Assembly (NCBI RefSeq): GCF_900090195.1
Contig: NZ_LT607803.1
Coordinates: forward strand, 7,342,229-7,406,228
Source: Variovorax sp. HW608
GTDB lineage: Bacteria > Pseudomonadota > Gammaproteobacteria > Burkholderiales > Burkholderiaceae_C
Direction of reading: 5' to 3'
DNA length: 64,000 nt
The position numbers and the translations under genes are program-made. Each line of letters opens with the position of its first letter. Positions within the stretch are counted from its first letter, which is position 1. Below are positions 51,283 through 60,054 of this stretch, one piece after another. Below the pieces are notes generated by a model. That model searched no databases, was not told the origin of the DNA, and saw only the letters and a program-made list of their open reading frames with translations.

Positions 51283-52551
51283 ATGACGTCTATCTTCACC
51301 AGTGATCTGCTGGGTTTCTGGGCCGAGTGGGTCCGACCTTCCGCCGGCCTGCCCACGGTCCTGTGGGCCCTGTTGCTGGCCGCCGCGGCAGCGGCCGGCC
51401 ACCTCGTTCAGCGCTACATCGGCATGCCGAAGGTGCTCGGCTATTCGATCGTCGGCACCGTGGTGGGCTTCGCCGGCTTCGAAGGCGCGATCTGGCCCTT
51501 GCAGGGCATCAGCCTGTTCCTGGTCGAGCTCGGCGTGGCGATCGTGCTGTTCGAGGCGGGCGGCCGCCTGCCGCTGCGCTGGTTCCGCCACAACCCGATG
51601 ATCCTGGTGCAGAGCATCCTCGAATCGGCGCTGACCTATTTCGGGGTCTTCTGGACGCTGCACTGGCTCGACGTGCCCGACCCGGTGGCCAACCCGGTCG
51701 CGCTGATCGCGATCGTCGCCTCGCCCGCGGTGCTGACGCGCGTGGTGATCGACACGCGCGCCTCGGGCCCGGTGACCGAACGCGCGATGACGCTCGCGAC
51801 GCTCAACACCTTCTACGCGCTGGCGCTCGGCTATGCGCAGGCCGGGCTGATCGAGCATGCGCCGCTCGGACTCATCCAGAAGCTGCAGCCGGTGCTCGTG
51901 GTGCTCGGCATGTCCTTCGTGGTCGGCGCGCTGATGGCGCTGTCGCTGCGCTCGGCGCTGCGCGTGATGAGCCCGACCAGCGAGAACACCTCGATCCTGC
52001 TGCTCGCGATCATCGCCGCGGGCGCGGCGCTGGCGGCGCACTTCGGCGGCTCCGCGCCGCTCGCGGCGCTCATCGGCGGGGTGCTGCTGAAGGCGCTCAA
52101 CCCCAAGCCGTGGACGTGGCCGCGCCAGCTCGGCACCGCCGCCACGCTGATCACGATGATGATGTTCGTGCTCGTCTCCACCGTGGCTGCGCAGGCCGAC
52201 TGGAGCCTGCCGGTCGCGGGCATGGTGCTGGCGATGATCGGCGTGCGCGCCTTCGCCAAGATCGCCGGCGTGGCGATCGCCAATCCGGGCAGTGGCGCCA
52301 GCTGGAAGCAGGCCCTGTGGGTGGGCTGCGCGATGTCGCCGCTGTCCTCGATCGCCCTCCTGATCGCGTCGGCTTTCGTGACCGCTTCGCCGCTCCTGGG
52401 TGCGATGATCACGCAGATCACGCTGCCGGCGATCCTGCTGATGGAAGTGCTCGGCGCGGTGATCGCGACGATCGCCATCCACGGCGCTGGCGAGAGTTCC
52501 AAACCCTGGTTTCCCGAGGCCTTCCGCGCCGTGGAGGACACGCAACGATGA
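51283..52551 (+). CDS. Cation:proton antiporter (CPA2 family)
   Basis: 422 residues with about twelve membrane helices. Characteristic segments are [37 protein letters not shown] (the conserved acidic/Arg helix of KefB/KefC-like exchangers), [16 protein letters not shown] and [13 protein letters not shown]. No TrkA-N regulatory domain follows, so it is a short-form exchanger. It probably exchanges K+ or Na+ for H+ across the inner membrane. ATG at 51283 is used, with ATG at 51250 possible. It precedes a GC-rich repeat and the YbdK-type gene on the same strand. Confidence 0.87.
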   Translation: MTSIFTSDLLGFWAEWVRPSAGLPTVLWALLLAAAAAAGHLVQRYIGMPKVLGYSIVGTVVGFAGFEGAIWPLQGISLFLVELGVAIVLFEAGGRLPLRWFRHNPMILVQSILESALTYFGVFWTLHWLDVPDPVANPVALIAIVASPAVLTRVVIDTRASGPVTERAMTLATLNTFYALALGYAQAGLIEHAPLGLIQKLQPVLVVLGMSFVVGALMALSLRSALRVMSPTSENTSILLLAIIAAGAALAAHFGGSAPLAALIGGVLLKALNPKPWTWPRQLGTAATLITMMMFVLVSTVAAQADWSLPVAGMVLAMIGVRAFAKIAGVAIANPGSGASWKQALWVGCAMSPLSSIALLIASAFVTASPLLGAMITQITLPAILLMEVLGAVIATIAIHGAGESSKPWFPEAFRAVEDTQR

Positions 52552-52554
52552 GCG

Positions 52555-52630
52555 CAGCGCCGGGCCGCCCCCAGCAAGCTCAAGCCCCCTCGGGGGGCAG
52601 CGAGGACACGCAGTGCCGAGCGTGGGGGCC
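52555..52630 (-). repeat. Dispersed intergenic GC-rich repeat, copy C (long form)
   Basis: A 76-bp unit between the antiporter stop and the ybdK start. Read on the minus strand its end contains GGGGCGGCCCGGCG, shared with copies at 22202 and 63132. On the plus strand it carries a CCCCC-TC-GGGGG hairpin and ends 3 bases before the ybdK ATG, so it forms the leader of that gene. Similar repeats are common between genes of Variovorax and Acidovorax, from memory. Confidence 0.6.
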
Positions 52631-52633
52631 GAT

Positions 52634-53830
52634 ATGAGCCTGCGCACGCCGCCGCCTCCGCCGTCGAACGCGGACGACATGCCCTCGACGCCGAACCGGC
52701 GCGTGGTGCACATGGAGCGCTTCAACAAGTCGGTCGCGCTCTCGCTCGGCGTCGAGCTCGAGCTGCAACTGGTCAACACGCACGACTACGACCTCGCGCC
52801 CTATGCCGAGGACATGCTGCGGCTCATGGCGCAGACGCAGCTTCCGGGCAGCGTGGTGCCGGAGATGACCTCCAGCATGATCGAGATCTCCACCGGCGTG
52901 TGCCATTCGGCAGAGGACGTGCTCGCGCAGCTCACGCCGATCCGCGACGCGCTGGTGCGCAACGCCGACAAGCTCAACATCGCGGTGGTCGGCGGCGGCA
53001 CGCATGCCTTCCAGCAGTGGCACGAGCGGCGCATCTACGACAAGCCGCGCTTTCGCGAGCTGTCCGAGCTCTACGGCTATCTGTCGAAGCAGTTCACCAT
53101 CTTCGGCCAGCACGTGCACATCGGCTGCCCCGATGCCGATGCGGCGCTCCTGATGCTGCATCGCATGTCGCGCTACATCCCGCACTTCATCGCGCTGTCG
53201 GCGTCCTCGCCCTTCGTGCAGGGGCAGGACACGCAGTTCGATTCCGCGCGGCTCAACTCGGTGTTCGCGTTTCCGCTGTCGGGCCGCGCGCCGTTCACGC
53301 TGTCGTGGAAGGAGTTCGAGAACTACTTCATGCGCATGACGCGGACCGGCGTGGTGCGCAGCATGAAGGACTTCTACTGGGACATCCGCCCGAAGCCCGA
53401 ATTCGGCACCATCGAGATCCGCGTCTTCGACACGCCGCTGACCGTCGAGCGCGCCGCCGCGCTGGCGGGCTACGTGCAGTCGCTCGCCGCGTGGTTCCTG
53501 CAGGAGCAGCCCTTCACGCCGGTGGAGGACGACTACCTCGTCTACACCTACAACCGCTTCCAGGCCTGCCGCTTCGGGCTCGATGCGGTCTACGTCGATC
53601 CCGCGAGCGGCGAGCACATGCCGCTGCGCGACCATATCCTGATGACCATGACCCAACTCGAATGGCACAGCGAGGCGCTCAACGCCACGCAGGCCCTGGC
53701 GGCGCTGCGCACCAGCGTGGAGGCCAATCGCAACGACGCGCGTTGGCTGCGCGAGCGGCAAGGCAAGGAGAAGCTGCTGGCCGAGACGGTGCGGCAGTCG
53801 GCGCTGCGCTTCCGGAACGCGGCGCCGTGA
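52634..53830 (+). CDS. YbdK-type carboxylate-amine ligase (glutamate-cysteine ligase family 2)
   Basis: 398 residues of the GCS2 fold: [15 protein letters not shown] at the start of the domain, [27 protein letters not shown] and the late [18 protein letters not shown]. The family makes peptide-like bonds between carboxylates and amines with ATP; E. coli YbdK has weak glutamate-cysteine ligase activity, so the true substrate is open. The ATG at 52634 lies just after an intergenic repeat; a GTG inside the repeat (52613) is an unlikely start. It is 7 bp upstream of thiL, which suggests co-transcription. Confidence 0.92.
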   Translation: MSLRTPPPPPSNADDMPSTPNRRVVHMERFNKSVALSLGVELELQLVNTHDYDLAPYAEDMLRLMAQTQLPGSVVPEMTSSMIEISTGVCHSAEDVLAQLTPIRDALVRNADKLNIAVVGGGTHAFQQWHERRIYDKPRFRELSELYGYLSKQFTIFGQHVHIGCPDADAALLMLHRMSRYIPHFIALSASSPFVQGQDTQFDSARLNSVFAFPLSGRAPFTLSWKEFENYFMRMTRTGVVRSMKDFYWDIRPKPEFGTIEIRVFDTPLTVERAAALAGYVQSLAAWFLQEQPFTPVEDDYLVYTYNRFQACRFGLDAVYVDPASGEHMPLRDHILMTMTQLEWHSEALNATQALAALRTSVEANRNDARWLRERQGKEKLLAETVRQSALRFRNAAP

Positions 53831-53837
53831 GGTCGAC

Positions 53838-54809
53838 ATGAGCATGGGCGAATTCGACCTCATCGAGCGCTACTTCAGGCGCCCCGCAAAGCGCTCGCCG
53901 CTGGGCGTGGGCGACGACTGCGCGCTGCTGGCGCCGGCCGCGGGCATGCAGCTCGCGGTCTCTTCCGACATGCTGGTCGAAGGCCGGCACTTTCTCTCCA
54001 CGGTCGACGCCGAGCGGCTCGGCCACAAGGCGCTGGCGGTCAATCTCAGCGACCTCGCGGCCTGCGGCGCGAAACCACTCGCGTTCACGCTCGCGCTCGC
54101 GCTGCCGGCGGTCGATGAACAGTGGCTCTCCGGCTTTTCGCGCGGCCTCTTCGCGCTGGCGCACCTGCACAACTGCGAGCTGGTCGGCGGCGACACCACG
54201 CGCGGGCCGCTCAACATCTGCATCACGGTGTTCGGCGAAGTGCCCGCCGGCGGCGCCCTGCTGCGCTCCGGCGCGAAGGCGGGCGACGACGTCTGGGTCA
54301 GCGGCACGCTCGGCGATGCGCGACTGGCGCTCGAGGTGTTTCGCGGCACGCTGTCCCTGCCGGGCGATCTCTTCGAGCGGGCACGCGCGCGCATGGAGCA
54401 GCCGACGCCGCGCGTCGCGCTCGGGCAGGCGCTGCGCGGCATCGCGTCCGCCGCGGTCGACATCAGCGACGGGCTGGTGGGCGATCTCGGCCACATCCTC
54501 AAGGCCAGCGGCGTGGGCGCGACGCTCGATGCCGACGCGGCTGCCGGGCTGGTCGGGATCGAGGAGTTCGCCAACGATCTCGGCATCGACACCCTGCGCG
54601 CCTGCGCACTCGCGGGCGGCGACGACTACGAGCTCGCCTTCACCGCACCGCCGTCGGCGCGCGAAGCGGTCGAGCAGGCCGGCCGCGCCGCATCGGTGCA
54701 CGTCACGCGCATCGGCCGCATCGAAGCGGAAGCGGGGCTGCGCCTCGTCGACGGGCTGGGCCAGCCGGTCGCGCAGCACTGCTACGCCTCCTTCGACCAC
54801 TTCAGGTAG
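53838..54809 (+). CDS. thiL: Thiamine-monophosphate kinase
   Basis: 323 residues, PurM/SelD-like fold. Conserved segments: GEFDLIERYF at the N-terminus, GVGDDCALL (metal/ATP binding), SSDMLVEGRHF, HKALAVNLSDLAACGAKP, VGGDTTRG and AVDISDGLVGDLGHI. It phosphorylates thiamine monophosphate to thiamine diphosphate, the last step of cofactor synthesis. ATG at 53838 with GAGG about 5 bases upstream. In many betaproteobacteria pgpA and pncC follow directly; here an opposing two-component pair lies between. Confidence 0.95.
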   Translation: MSMGEFDLIERYFRRPAKRSPLGVGDDCALLAPAAGMQLAVSSDMLVEGRHFLSTVDAERLGHKALAVNLSDLAACGAKPLAFTLALALPAVDEQWLSGFSRGLFALAHLHNCELVGGDTTRGPLNICITVFGEVPAGGALLRSGAKAGDDVWVSGTLGDARLALEVFRGTLSLPGDLFERARARMEQPTPRVALGQALRGIASAAVDISDGLVGDLGHILKASGVGATLDADAAAGLVGIEEFANDLGIDTLRACALAGGDDYELAFTAPPSAREAVEQAGRAASVHVTRIGRIEAEAGLRLVDGLGQPVAQHCYASFDHFR

Positions 54810-54832
54810 CCGCAGCCACCCGGACTGCGCGC

Positions 54833-56650
54833 TCAGGCCCGCTTCAGGCTCGAGCCGGGCGTTGCGTCGAGCAAGGCGAAGGACGAGTCCAGCTCGACTT
54901 CGTTCAGCACGCACACCAGCCCGTGGTAGAGCTGGTTCGGCGACACCGGCTTGTGCAGGAGCGGCACGCCGCTGGCGCGCGCCTCGCGCAGACGCTGCGG
55001 CGCAGTGTCGCCGGTGATGAGCAGCGCCGGCAGCGCGGGGCCGAATTCCGCGCGCAATGCCGCGATCGCTTCCGCGCCGGTGCGCAGTTCGCGCAGGCGG
55101 TAGTCGCTGATGACGAGCCCCGGCGGGCGCAGCCGCGCGAGCGCCAGCGCCTCCTCGATGGAATCGGCCACGTCGCACTCGCAGCCCCAGGCGGTGAGGA
55201 GCTGGCGCATGCCGGCGCGGATCGCGTCGTCGTCGTCGATGACGAGCACGCGCACATCGAAGACACGCGAATGGCCGGGAATGACTTCGACCCCGCGGCT
55301 CACCACGCCCATCCGGGCCGTCGGCAATGCGAGGCGAAAGACGCTGCCGCGCCCCGGCCGCGAAGCGAGCGTGAGCGCGGTGCCCAGCGCACGCGCCAGC
55401 CCCTGCGCGATCGCGAGGCCCAGCCCCAGGCCCTTGCGCCGGTCACGCTCGGCATTGCCGAGCTGGTGGAACTCGCGAAAGATGTCCTCGTGCTGCGAGG
55501 CCTCGATGCCGATGCCGGTGTCCCACACCTCGATCACCGCACGGCCCTCGCGCTCGCGGCAGGCCACCAGCACGCCGCCGCGCTCGGTGTAGCGGATCGC
55601 GTTCGACACCAGGTTGCGCAGGATCAGCGCCACCAGCGCCGGATCGGAGCGCACCGCCACATGGGTTTCGTGCGAGCGGTAGACGATGCCCTTCGCATCG
55701 GCCTGCGGCGCGAGCTCGTTCTCGATCTTGTTGAAGAGCGGCTGCAGCGGGAACACCTGCATCTGCGGTTCGACCACGCCGGCCTCGATGCGCGAGAAAT
55801 CGAGCAGCGTGTCGAGCATTTCGGCCGATGCCTGCCAGGTGGCGCGCGCGTTCGCGAGCGCGTCCTGCTGCGAGGCCGAGAGCTTGCTGCGCGCGAGCAC
55901 CTCGAGGAAAAGCCCCTGTGCGTGGATCGGCTGGCGCAGGTCGTGGCTCGCCGCGGCCAGGAACTTGGACTTCGCGAGATTGGCCTCGTCCGCCTGCTGG
56001 TGCGCGGCCTGCGCGTGCTCGGTCTCGACGCGCAGGCGCTCGATCAGCTCCACGTTCTCGAAGCGCAGCTTGATGGCCGCCAGCGCCGCCTTGGCGCTGT
56101 TGCGCGCCTGCCCGAGCAGGGTCGCGACGTAGAGCAGACCGGCCACGCCGAGCGCGTTGTAGGCCGGATCGTCCAGCGTCCAGAGCTTGGCGGCGAGCAC
56201 CGCGAGCTCGGCGGCGCCGAACACGATGAACACCGGCAGCACCGGCGCCAGCGAGGACATCGAACTGCCGGCCACGCCCGCGAGCACCGCGACCACCAGC
56301 ACGCTGCCGGCCAGCGTCGTGGTGCCGAGCGCGGCCCATGCGAGCGCGCCCCAGATCGCGCCGTCGACCGCGTTGAGCACCGTCTGCTGCCACACGAGAC
56401 CCGGCGCCCGCTCGGGCGGGATCTCCATGGCCAGCATGCGCCGCGCCTCGCGCGCGCACCAGAGCTTGCTCAGGATCACCGTGCCGGCCCACACGCGCAG
56501 CCCGGTCGCGTTGCTTGGGTTCGACAGCACCCACACCAGCAGCAGCGCCACGAGGATGGTCGGACCCACCGAGCTGCCGACGTTGCCCAGCAGCAGGCGC
56601 AGTTGCTCCACCAGCGTGCGCCCTTCGGCGAGGCGCAGCGGATTGCGCAT
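54833..56650 (-). CDS. Hybrid sensor histidine kinase/response regulator with multi-helix membrane sensor
   Basis: 605 residues. About six transmembrane helices (about 28-180) form an integral membrane sensor with little periplasmic loop; then a coiled coil, DHp with H236 in ASHDLRQPIHAQ, ATPase domain (NLVSNAIRY, WDTGIGIE, GLGLGLAI) and a C-terminal receiver (VLVIDDDD, phospho-acceptor in LVISDYRL). Its H-box type matches the kinases at 8469 and 11469. The ATG at 56650 overlaps the stop of the LuxR-type regulator gene by one base, so the two are coupled and probably a signalling pair. Confidence 0.9.
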   Translation of the reverse strand: MRNPLRLAEGRTLVEQLRLLLGNVGSSVGPTILVALLLVWVLSNPSNATGLRVWAGTVILSKLWCAREARRMLAMEIPPERAPGLVWQQTVLNAVDGAIWGALAWAALGTTTLAGSVLVVAVLAGVAGSSMSSLAPVLPVFIVFGAAELAVLAAKLWTLDDPAYNALGVAGLLYVATLLGQARNSAKAALAAIKLRFENVELIERLRVETEHAQAAHQQADEANLAKSKFLAAASHDLRQPIHAQGLFLEVLARSKLSASQQDALANARATWQASAEMLDTLLDFSRIEAGVVEPQMQVFPLQPLFNKIENELAPQADAKGIVYRSHETHVAVRSDPALVALILRNLVSNAIRYTERGGVLVACREREGRAVIEVWDTGIGIEASQHEDIFREFHQLGNAERDRRKGLGLGLAIAQGLARALGTALTLASRPGRGSVFRLALPTARMGVVSRGVEVIPGHSRVFDVRVLVIDDDDAIRAGMRQLLTAWGCECDVADSIEEALALARLRPPGLVISDYRLRELRTGAEAIAALRAEFGPALPALLITGDTAPQRLREARASGVPLLHKPVSPNQLYHGLVCVLNEVELDSSFALLDATPGSSLKRA

Positions 56651-57270
56651 CAGGAGACGAGCCCCCGGCGGCGCGCCTCGAAGCCGGCTTCGGAGCGGCT
56701 CGACACCTCGAGCGCCGCGAGCACCGCCTGCACGTGGCCGCGCACCGTGTTCTCCGACAGATCGAGACGCCGGCCGATCACCTTGTTCGACAGGCCCTGG
56801 CACAGCAGGTCGAGCACCTCGAACTGCCGCGGCGTCAGCAGCTGACGCGCCTGCCCGCCGCTGGCCGGCGGCGCATCGGCGTGCACCGGGGTCTCGACTT
56901 CCTGCCCGCGGCGCAGCTGCTCGATGACCGCGAGGATGTTGTCGGCCGTCTCTGCCTTGGAGACGAAGGCCGCCGCCCCGCGATCCAGCGCGAGGCGCAC
57001 GCTCTGCGGCGTGGCGTCGGAAGACAGGATGACCACCGGCGCATCGGGCCACTTGCGCCTGACGAGCGCGATGCCTTCGAGGCCGTTCAGGCCGTGGAGC
57101 TGGATGTCGAGCAACACCAGACCGGGATCGGCCATGCCGGTCTTCATCGCCTCTTCCAGCGAGCCGGCCTCGGCCACTTCCACGTCGGCGATTCCGGACG
57201 AAAGCACCATCCGCAATCCGCAGCGGAACATGGCGTGGTCGTCGATGAGAAGGATCCTGGCAGGCAGCAT
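56650..57270 (-). CDS. LuxR/NarL-family response regulator
   Basis: 206 residues: a receiver with acidic pair D10-D11, phospho-acceptor D55 (LVLLDIQLHG), conserved Ser (ILSSDA) and Lys (FVSKAE), then a linker and a C-terminal GerE/LuxR helix-turn-helix (LTPRQFEVLDLLCQGLSNKVIGRRLDLSENTVRGHV). It is a DNA-binding output regulator and the only one next to any hybrid kinase in the window. ATG at 57270 opens the domain; a TTG further upstream is unlikely. Translationally coupled to the kinase gene. Confidence 0.92.
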   Translation of the reverse strand: MLPARILLIDDHAMFRCGLRMVLSSGIADVEVAEAGSLEEAMKTGMADPGLVLLDIQLHGLNGLEGIALVRRKWPDAPVVILSSDATPQSVRLALDRGAAAFVSKAETADNILAVIEQLRRGQEVETPVHADAPPASGGQARQLLTPRQFEVLDLLCQGLSNKVIGRRLDLSENTVRGHVQAVLAALEVSSRSEAGFEARRRGLVS

Positions 57271-57352
57271 GACCCGCGAATTCTGCGCGAAGTCCGGCCG
57301 GTCCAAATGGACTATTTACCGCCAGCGGCGGGGTGCCGATGATTGCCTTGCC

Positions 57353-57607
57353 ATGAAGCCCGTGCTCGAGATCCGCCGTGTCGAATCAGACGCCTACTCC
57401 TATCGCATCGGCGATCAGGAAGCCGGCGGCTTCTTCGCGTCGGTCGAGCACTGCCTGATCGACGCGGCCGCTTCGCTCGGCCACTACTTCGCGAGCGTGG
57501 AGCTGAATTTCGAAGGCCTGTTCCTCGGCGCCTGCGCCCTCGAGTCCCTGCGCCGCACGCCGAAGGCGGTCGCCCAGCGCATCGAGCAGCACTTCCAGCC
57601 GGCCTGA
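57353..57607 (+). CDS. Hypothetical protein, 84 aa
   Basis: A small acidic protein of unknown function: two beta strands (LEIRRVESDAYSYRIG) followed by helices (SVEHCLIDAAASLGHYFASVELNFEGLFLGACALESL) and a basic tail. No signal peptide, membrane segment or recognised domain. ATG at 57353 lies 83 bp from the divergent regulator gene and 40 bp before pgpA, on the same strand as pgpA. The conserved-looking composition suggests a real gene. Confidence 0.65.
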   Translation: MKPVLEIRRVESDAYSYRIGDQEAGGFFASVEHCLIDAAASLGHYFASVELNFEGLFLGACALESLRRTPKAVAQRIEQHFQPA

Positions 57608-57647
57608 GCGCAAGACACCGGCGGGCGGCACGCCAAACGGACCGCAG

Positions 57648-58229
57648 ATGGGCGACACTGTCGCCCTCATGTCCGCTGCTTCCCCACCCGGTGCCATGCC
57701 CGACCTCTCACCGCGCCGCGCCACGGTGCGCTTCATGTTCGAACATCCGGCGCATCTGATCGCCCTGGGCTTCGGCTCGGGCCTGCCGCGCCGCGCACCC
57801 GGCACCTTCGGCACGCTCTGGGCGTGGGCGGCCTACCTGGCGATGCAGCTCTGGCTGTCCCACGCGGCGATCGGCTGGGTGATCCTCGCGTCGCTGCCGA
57901 TCGGCTGGTGGGCCTGCACCGTCACCGCCCGGCACATGAACGTGGCCGACCCCGGCAATATCGTGTGGGACGAAGTGGTGGCGTTCTGGATCGTGCTCTG
58001 GCTCGTCATGCCGGCCGGGCTGCTCATGCAGCTCTTCGCCTTCGCGCTCTTCCGCTTGTTCGACGCGGTCAAGCGCGGTCCCGTGGGCTGGGCCGATCAG
58101 CTCTTCAAGCAGAAGGACACGACACCCGAGACGATGCGCTGGCGCGCAGCCGGATTCGGCATCCTCTTCGACGATCTGGTGGCGGCCTTCTGCACGCTCC
58201 TGGTGATCGCCGTCCTTCGCGCCTGGTGA
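57648..58229 (+). CDS. pgpA: Phosphatidylglycerophosphatase A
   Basis: 193 residues with three to four membrane helices. PgpA motifs are present: LIALGFGSGLPRRAPGTFGTLWAW, DPGNIVWDEVVAFW and FRLFDAVKRGPVGWAD. It dephosphorylates phosphatidylglycerophosphate to phosphatidylglycerol in the inner membrane. The start may be ATG 57648, which is used, or ATG 57669; a 17-bp inverted repeat lies between them. Its stop overlaps a GTG that could start pncC, suggesting an operon. Confidence 0.93.
   Translation: MGDTVALMSAASPPGAMPDLSPRRATVRFMFEHPAHLIALGFGSGLPRRAPGTFGTLWAWAAYLAMQLWLSHAAIGWVILASLPIGWWACTVTARHMNVADPGNIVWDEVVAFWIVLWLVMPAGLLMQLFAFALFRLFDAVKRGPVGWADQLFKQKDTTPETMRWRAAGFGILFDDLVAAFCTLLVIAVLRAW
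57650..57666. repeat. Inverted repeat over the pgpA start region
   Basis: Arms GGGCGACA (57650-57657) and TGTCGCCC (57659-57666) flank one base. The surrounding ATG...CAT makes the palindrome about 23 bp with mismatches. It covers the first candidate pgpA start and ends before the second, so it may be a regulatory site or an mRNA hairpin. Confidence 0.4.
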
Positions 58230-58234
58230 CCACG

Positions 58235-58741
58235 ATGACGCAGACCTCCGCCCTTTCCGATCTCGACACACCGGCGCTGGTGCAGACGCTCGCCGACCTG
58301 CTGCAGCGCAAGCGCTGGATGATGGCCACCGCCGAGAGCTGCACCGGCGGCCTCATCGCCGGCGCGTGCACCGATCTGTCGGGCTCCAGCAACTGGTTCG
58401 AGCGCGGCTTCGTCAGCTATTCGAACGAGGCCAAGACCGAGCTGCTCGGCGTCGATCCCGCGCTGATCCAGGCACACGGCGCGGTGAGCGAGCCAGTCGC
58501 GCGCGCGATGGCCGAGGGCGCAGTCCGGCACTCGCGGGCGCAGGTGGCGGTGGCGGTCACCGGCGTCGCCGGCCCCACCGGCGGCTCGCCGGAAAAGCCG
58601 GTGGGCACGGTGTGGTTCGGCTGGTCGGTGGACGGGCAGGTACGCACCGAGCACCGCCGCTTCGACGGCGATCGCGCGGCCGTGCGTGCCGCCACCGTTC
58701 ACCACGCCCTGCAAGCACTGGCAGAAATCTTGCACTCCTGA
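58235..58741 (+). CDS. pncC: Nicotinamide-nucleotide amidohydrolase PncC (CinA C-terminal domain)
   Basis: 168 residues, a stand-alone CinA-C domain: MMATAESCTGGLIAGACTDLSGSSNWFERGFVSYSNEAK, and AVAVTGVAGPTGGSPEKPVGTVWFG. The Ser/Lys/Tyr-type active site of the deamidase is in the first segment. It recycles nicotinamide mononucleotide to nicotinate mononucleotide. ATG at 58235 is used; GTG at 58226 overlaps the pgpA stop and is possible. The paired CinA N-terminal domain is absent here, as in other stand-alone enzymes. Confidence 0.93.
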   Translation: MTQTSALSDLDTPALVQTLADLLQRKRWMMATAESCTGGLIAGACTDLSGSSNWFERGFVSYSNEAKTELLGVDPALIQAHGAVSEPVARAMAEGAVRHSRAQVAVAVTGVAGPTGGSPEKPVGTVWFGWSVDGQVRTEHRRFDGDRAAVRAATVHHALQALAEILHS

Positions 58742-58744
58742 GCC

Positions 58745-59242
58745 ATGACGGTCACCGCGCGCAACGAACAAACCATCCGCCGCTTCTACGACGCCTTCGC
58801 GCGGCTCGATGCGGACACCATGGCCGCGTGCTACGCCGCGGATGCGAGCTTCGACGACGAGGCCTTCTCGCTGCGCGGCGCGCGCCAGATCGGCGGCATG
58901 TGGAAGATGCTGTGCAGCGGCACGCGTACCAAGGGCGCATCGGTCTGGAAGCTCCGCTACCGCGACGTGCAGGCCGACGCGGCCAGCGGGCAGGCGCACT
59001 GGGATGCGCACTACCTCTTCAGCGCGACCGGCCGCATCGTCGACAACGCGATCGACTCGCGCTTCACCTTCACGCCCGAGGGCCTGATCGCGACGCAGCG
59101 CGACAGCTTCGACTTCTGGCGCTGGTCCCGGCAGGCGCTCGGCACGCCGGGCCTGCTCCTGGGCTGGTCGCCGATGCTGCGCAACAAGGTGCGCGCCACG
59201 GCGGCGGCCAATCTCGCGACCTTTCTCGCACGCCAACCCTGA
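58745..59242 (+). CDS. SnoaL/NTF2-like domain protein
   Basis: 165 residues with a cone-shaped NTF2-like fold: the opening helix NEQTIRRFYDAFARLDADTMAACYAADASFDDEAF, then beta strands GSGQAHWDAHYLFSATGR-type and a C-terminal helix. Such proteins are small-molecule isomerases or hydrolases, or non-enzymatic binding proteins; no catalytic residue assignment is safe. It starts 3 bp after pncC, so it is probably in the same transcript. Confidence 0.8.
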   Translation: MTVTARNEQTIRRFYDAFARLDADTMAACYAADASFDDEAFSLRGARQIGGMWKMLCSGTRTKGASVWKLRYRDVQADAASGQAHWDAHYLFSATGRIVDNAIDSRFTFTPEGLIATQRDSFDFWRWSRQALGTPGLLLGWSPMLRNKVRATAAANLATFLARQP

Positions 59243-59258
59243 ACCTCAGGACACACGC

Positions 59259-59567
59259 ATGACGGACATCACGATCACCGACAAGCCCGAACTGCACCGC
59301 TACGAAGCAAGCATCGGCGGCGAGCTCGCGGGCTACTGCGAATACAACCTGCTGAGCAACGCGATCATGTTCACGCACACCGAGGTGCTGCCGGCGCACG
59401 AAGGCAAGGGCGTCGGCTCCGCGATCGCGCGGCACGTGCTCGACGAGGCGCGGGCGCAAGGCCGGCCGGTGATTCCGGTGTGCCAGTTCATCGCCGGATG
59501 GCTGCGCAAGCACCCCGAGTACGTGGATGTCGTGCAACCCGCGTCGCGGCGCGCTTTCAACATCTGA
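59259..59567 (+). CDS. GNAT-type N-acetyltransferase (YjdJ-like)
   Basis: 102 residues: a minimal GNAT fold. The acetyl-CoA-binding segment is VLPAHEGKGVGSAIARHVLDEA (Q/R-x-x-G-x-G/A replaced by E-G-K-G-V-G), followed by a beta strand VIPVCQFIAGWLRKHPEY typical of the small YjdJ family. Substrate unknown. ATG at 59259 with AGGA eight bases upstream; 16 bp after the previous gene, probably one transcript. Confidence 0.88.
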   Translation: MTDITITDKPELHRYEASIGGELAGYCEYNLLSNAIMFTHTEVLPAHEGKGVGSAIARHVLDEARAQGRPVIPVCQFIAGWLRKHPEYVDVVQPASRRAFNI

Positions 59568-59603
59568 ACGCTCGGTCCCGAGACCGAACCGAGGAGGTCT
59601 GCC

Positions 59604-60047
59604 ATGCTGATCCAGGGCGGCTGCCACTGCGGCAACATTTCCTTCGACCTCAGCTGGGAGCCCGACCCCGCCGAGATAGCGGCGCGCGCCTGCGGCTGCT
59701 CGTTCTGCGTCAAGCACGGCGGCGTGTGGACGTCCAATCCCGCCGGCGCGCTGCGCGTGACGGTGCGCGACCCGTCGCTCGATCCGGGCTACTTCTTCGG
59801 AACGGGCACCGGCCGCTTCCACGTCTGCAGCCGCTGCGGCGTGGTGCCGCTCGTGACCTGCGAACTGGACGGGCGCACCTACGCGGTCGTGAACGTGAAC
59901 AGCTTCGGCAACGTGGACCGGTCGCTGCTGCGGCCGGTGCCGGCGTCGTTCGAGGGCGAGGACCTCGACGCACGCCTGGCGCGCAGAAAGCGCAACTGGA
60001 TCGGCGATGTGACCTTCACCACACCGGCTCCGGAGGCGGCCGCCTGA
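59604..60047 (+). CDS. GFA/CENP-V family zinc-binding protein
   Basis: 147 residues of the Gfa-like fold. Zinc cysteines are in GGCHCGNISF (C7, C9), ACGCSFCVKHGG and HVCSRCGVVP. The family includes glutathione-dependent formaldehyde-activating enzyme, but most members have no proven activity, so formaldehyde is only a possibility. ATG at 59604 with a strong GAGGAGG site six bases upstream. Convergent with the MFS transporter gene, 7 bp apart. Confidence 0.88.
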   Translation: MLIQGGCHCGNISFDLSWEPDPAEIAARACGCSFCVKHGGVWTSNPAGALRVTVRDPSLDPGYFFGTGTGRFHVCSRCGVVPLVTCELDGRTYAVVNVNSFGNVDRSLLRPVPASFEGEDLDARLARRKRNWIGDVTFTTPAPEAAA

Positions 60048-60054
60048 GGCGCGT

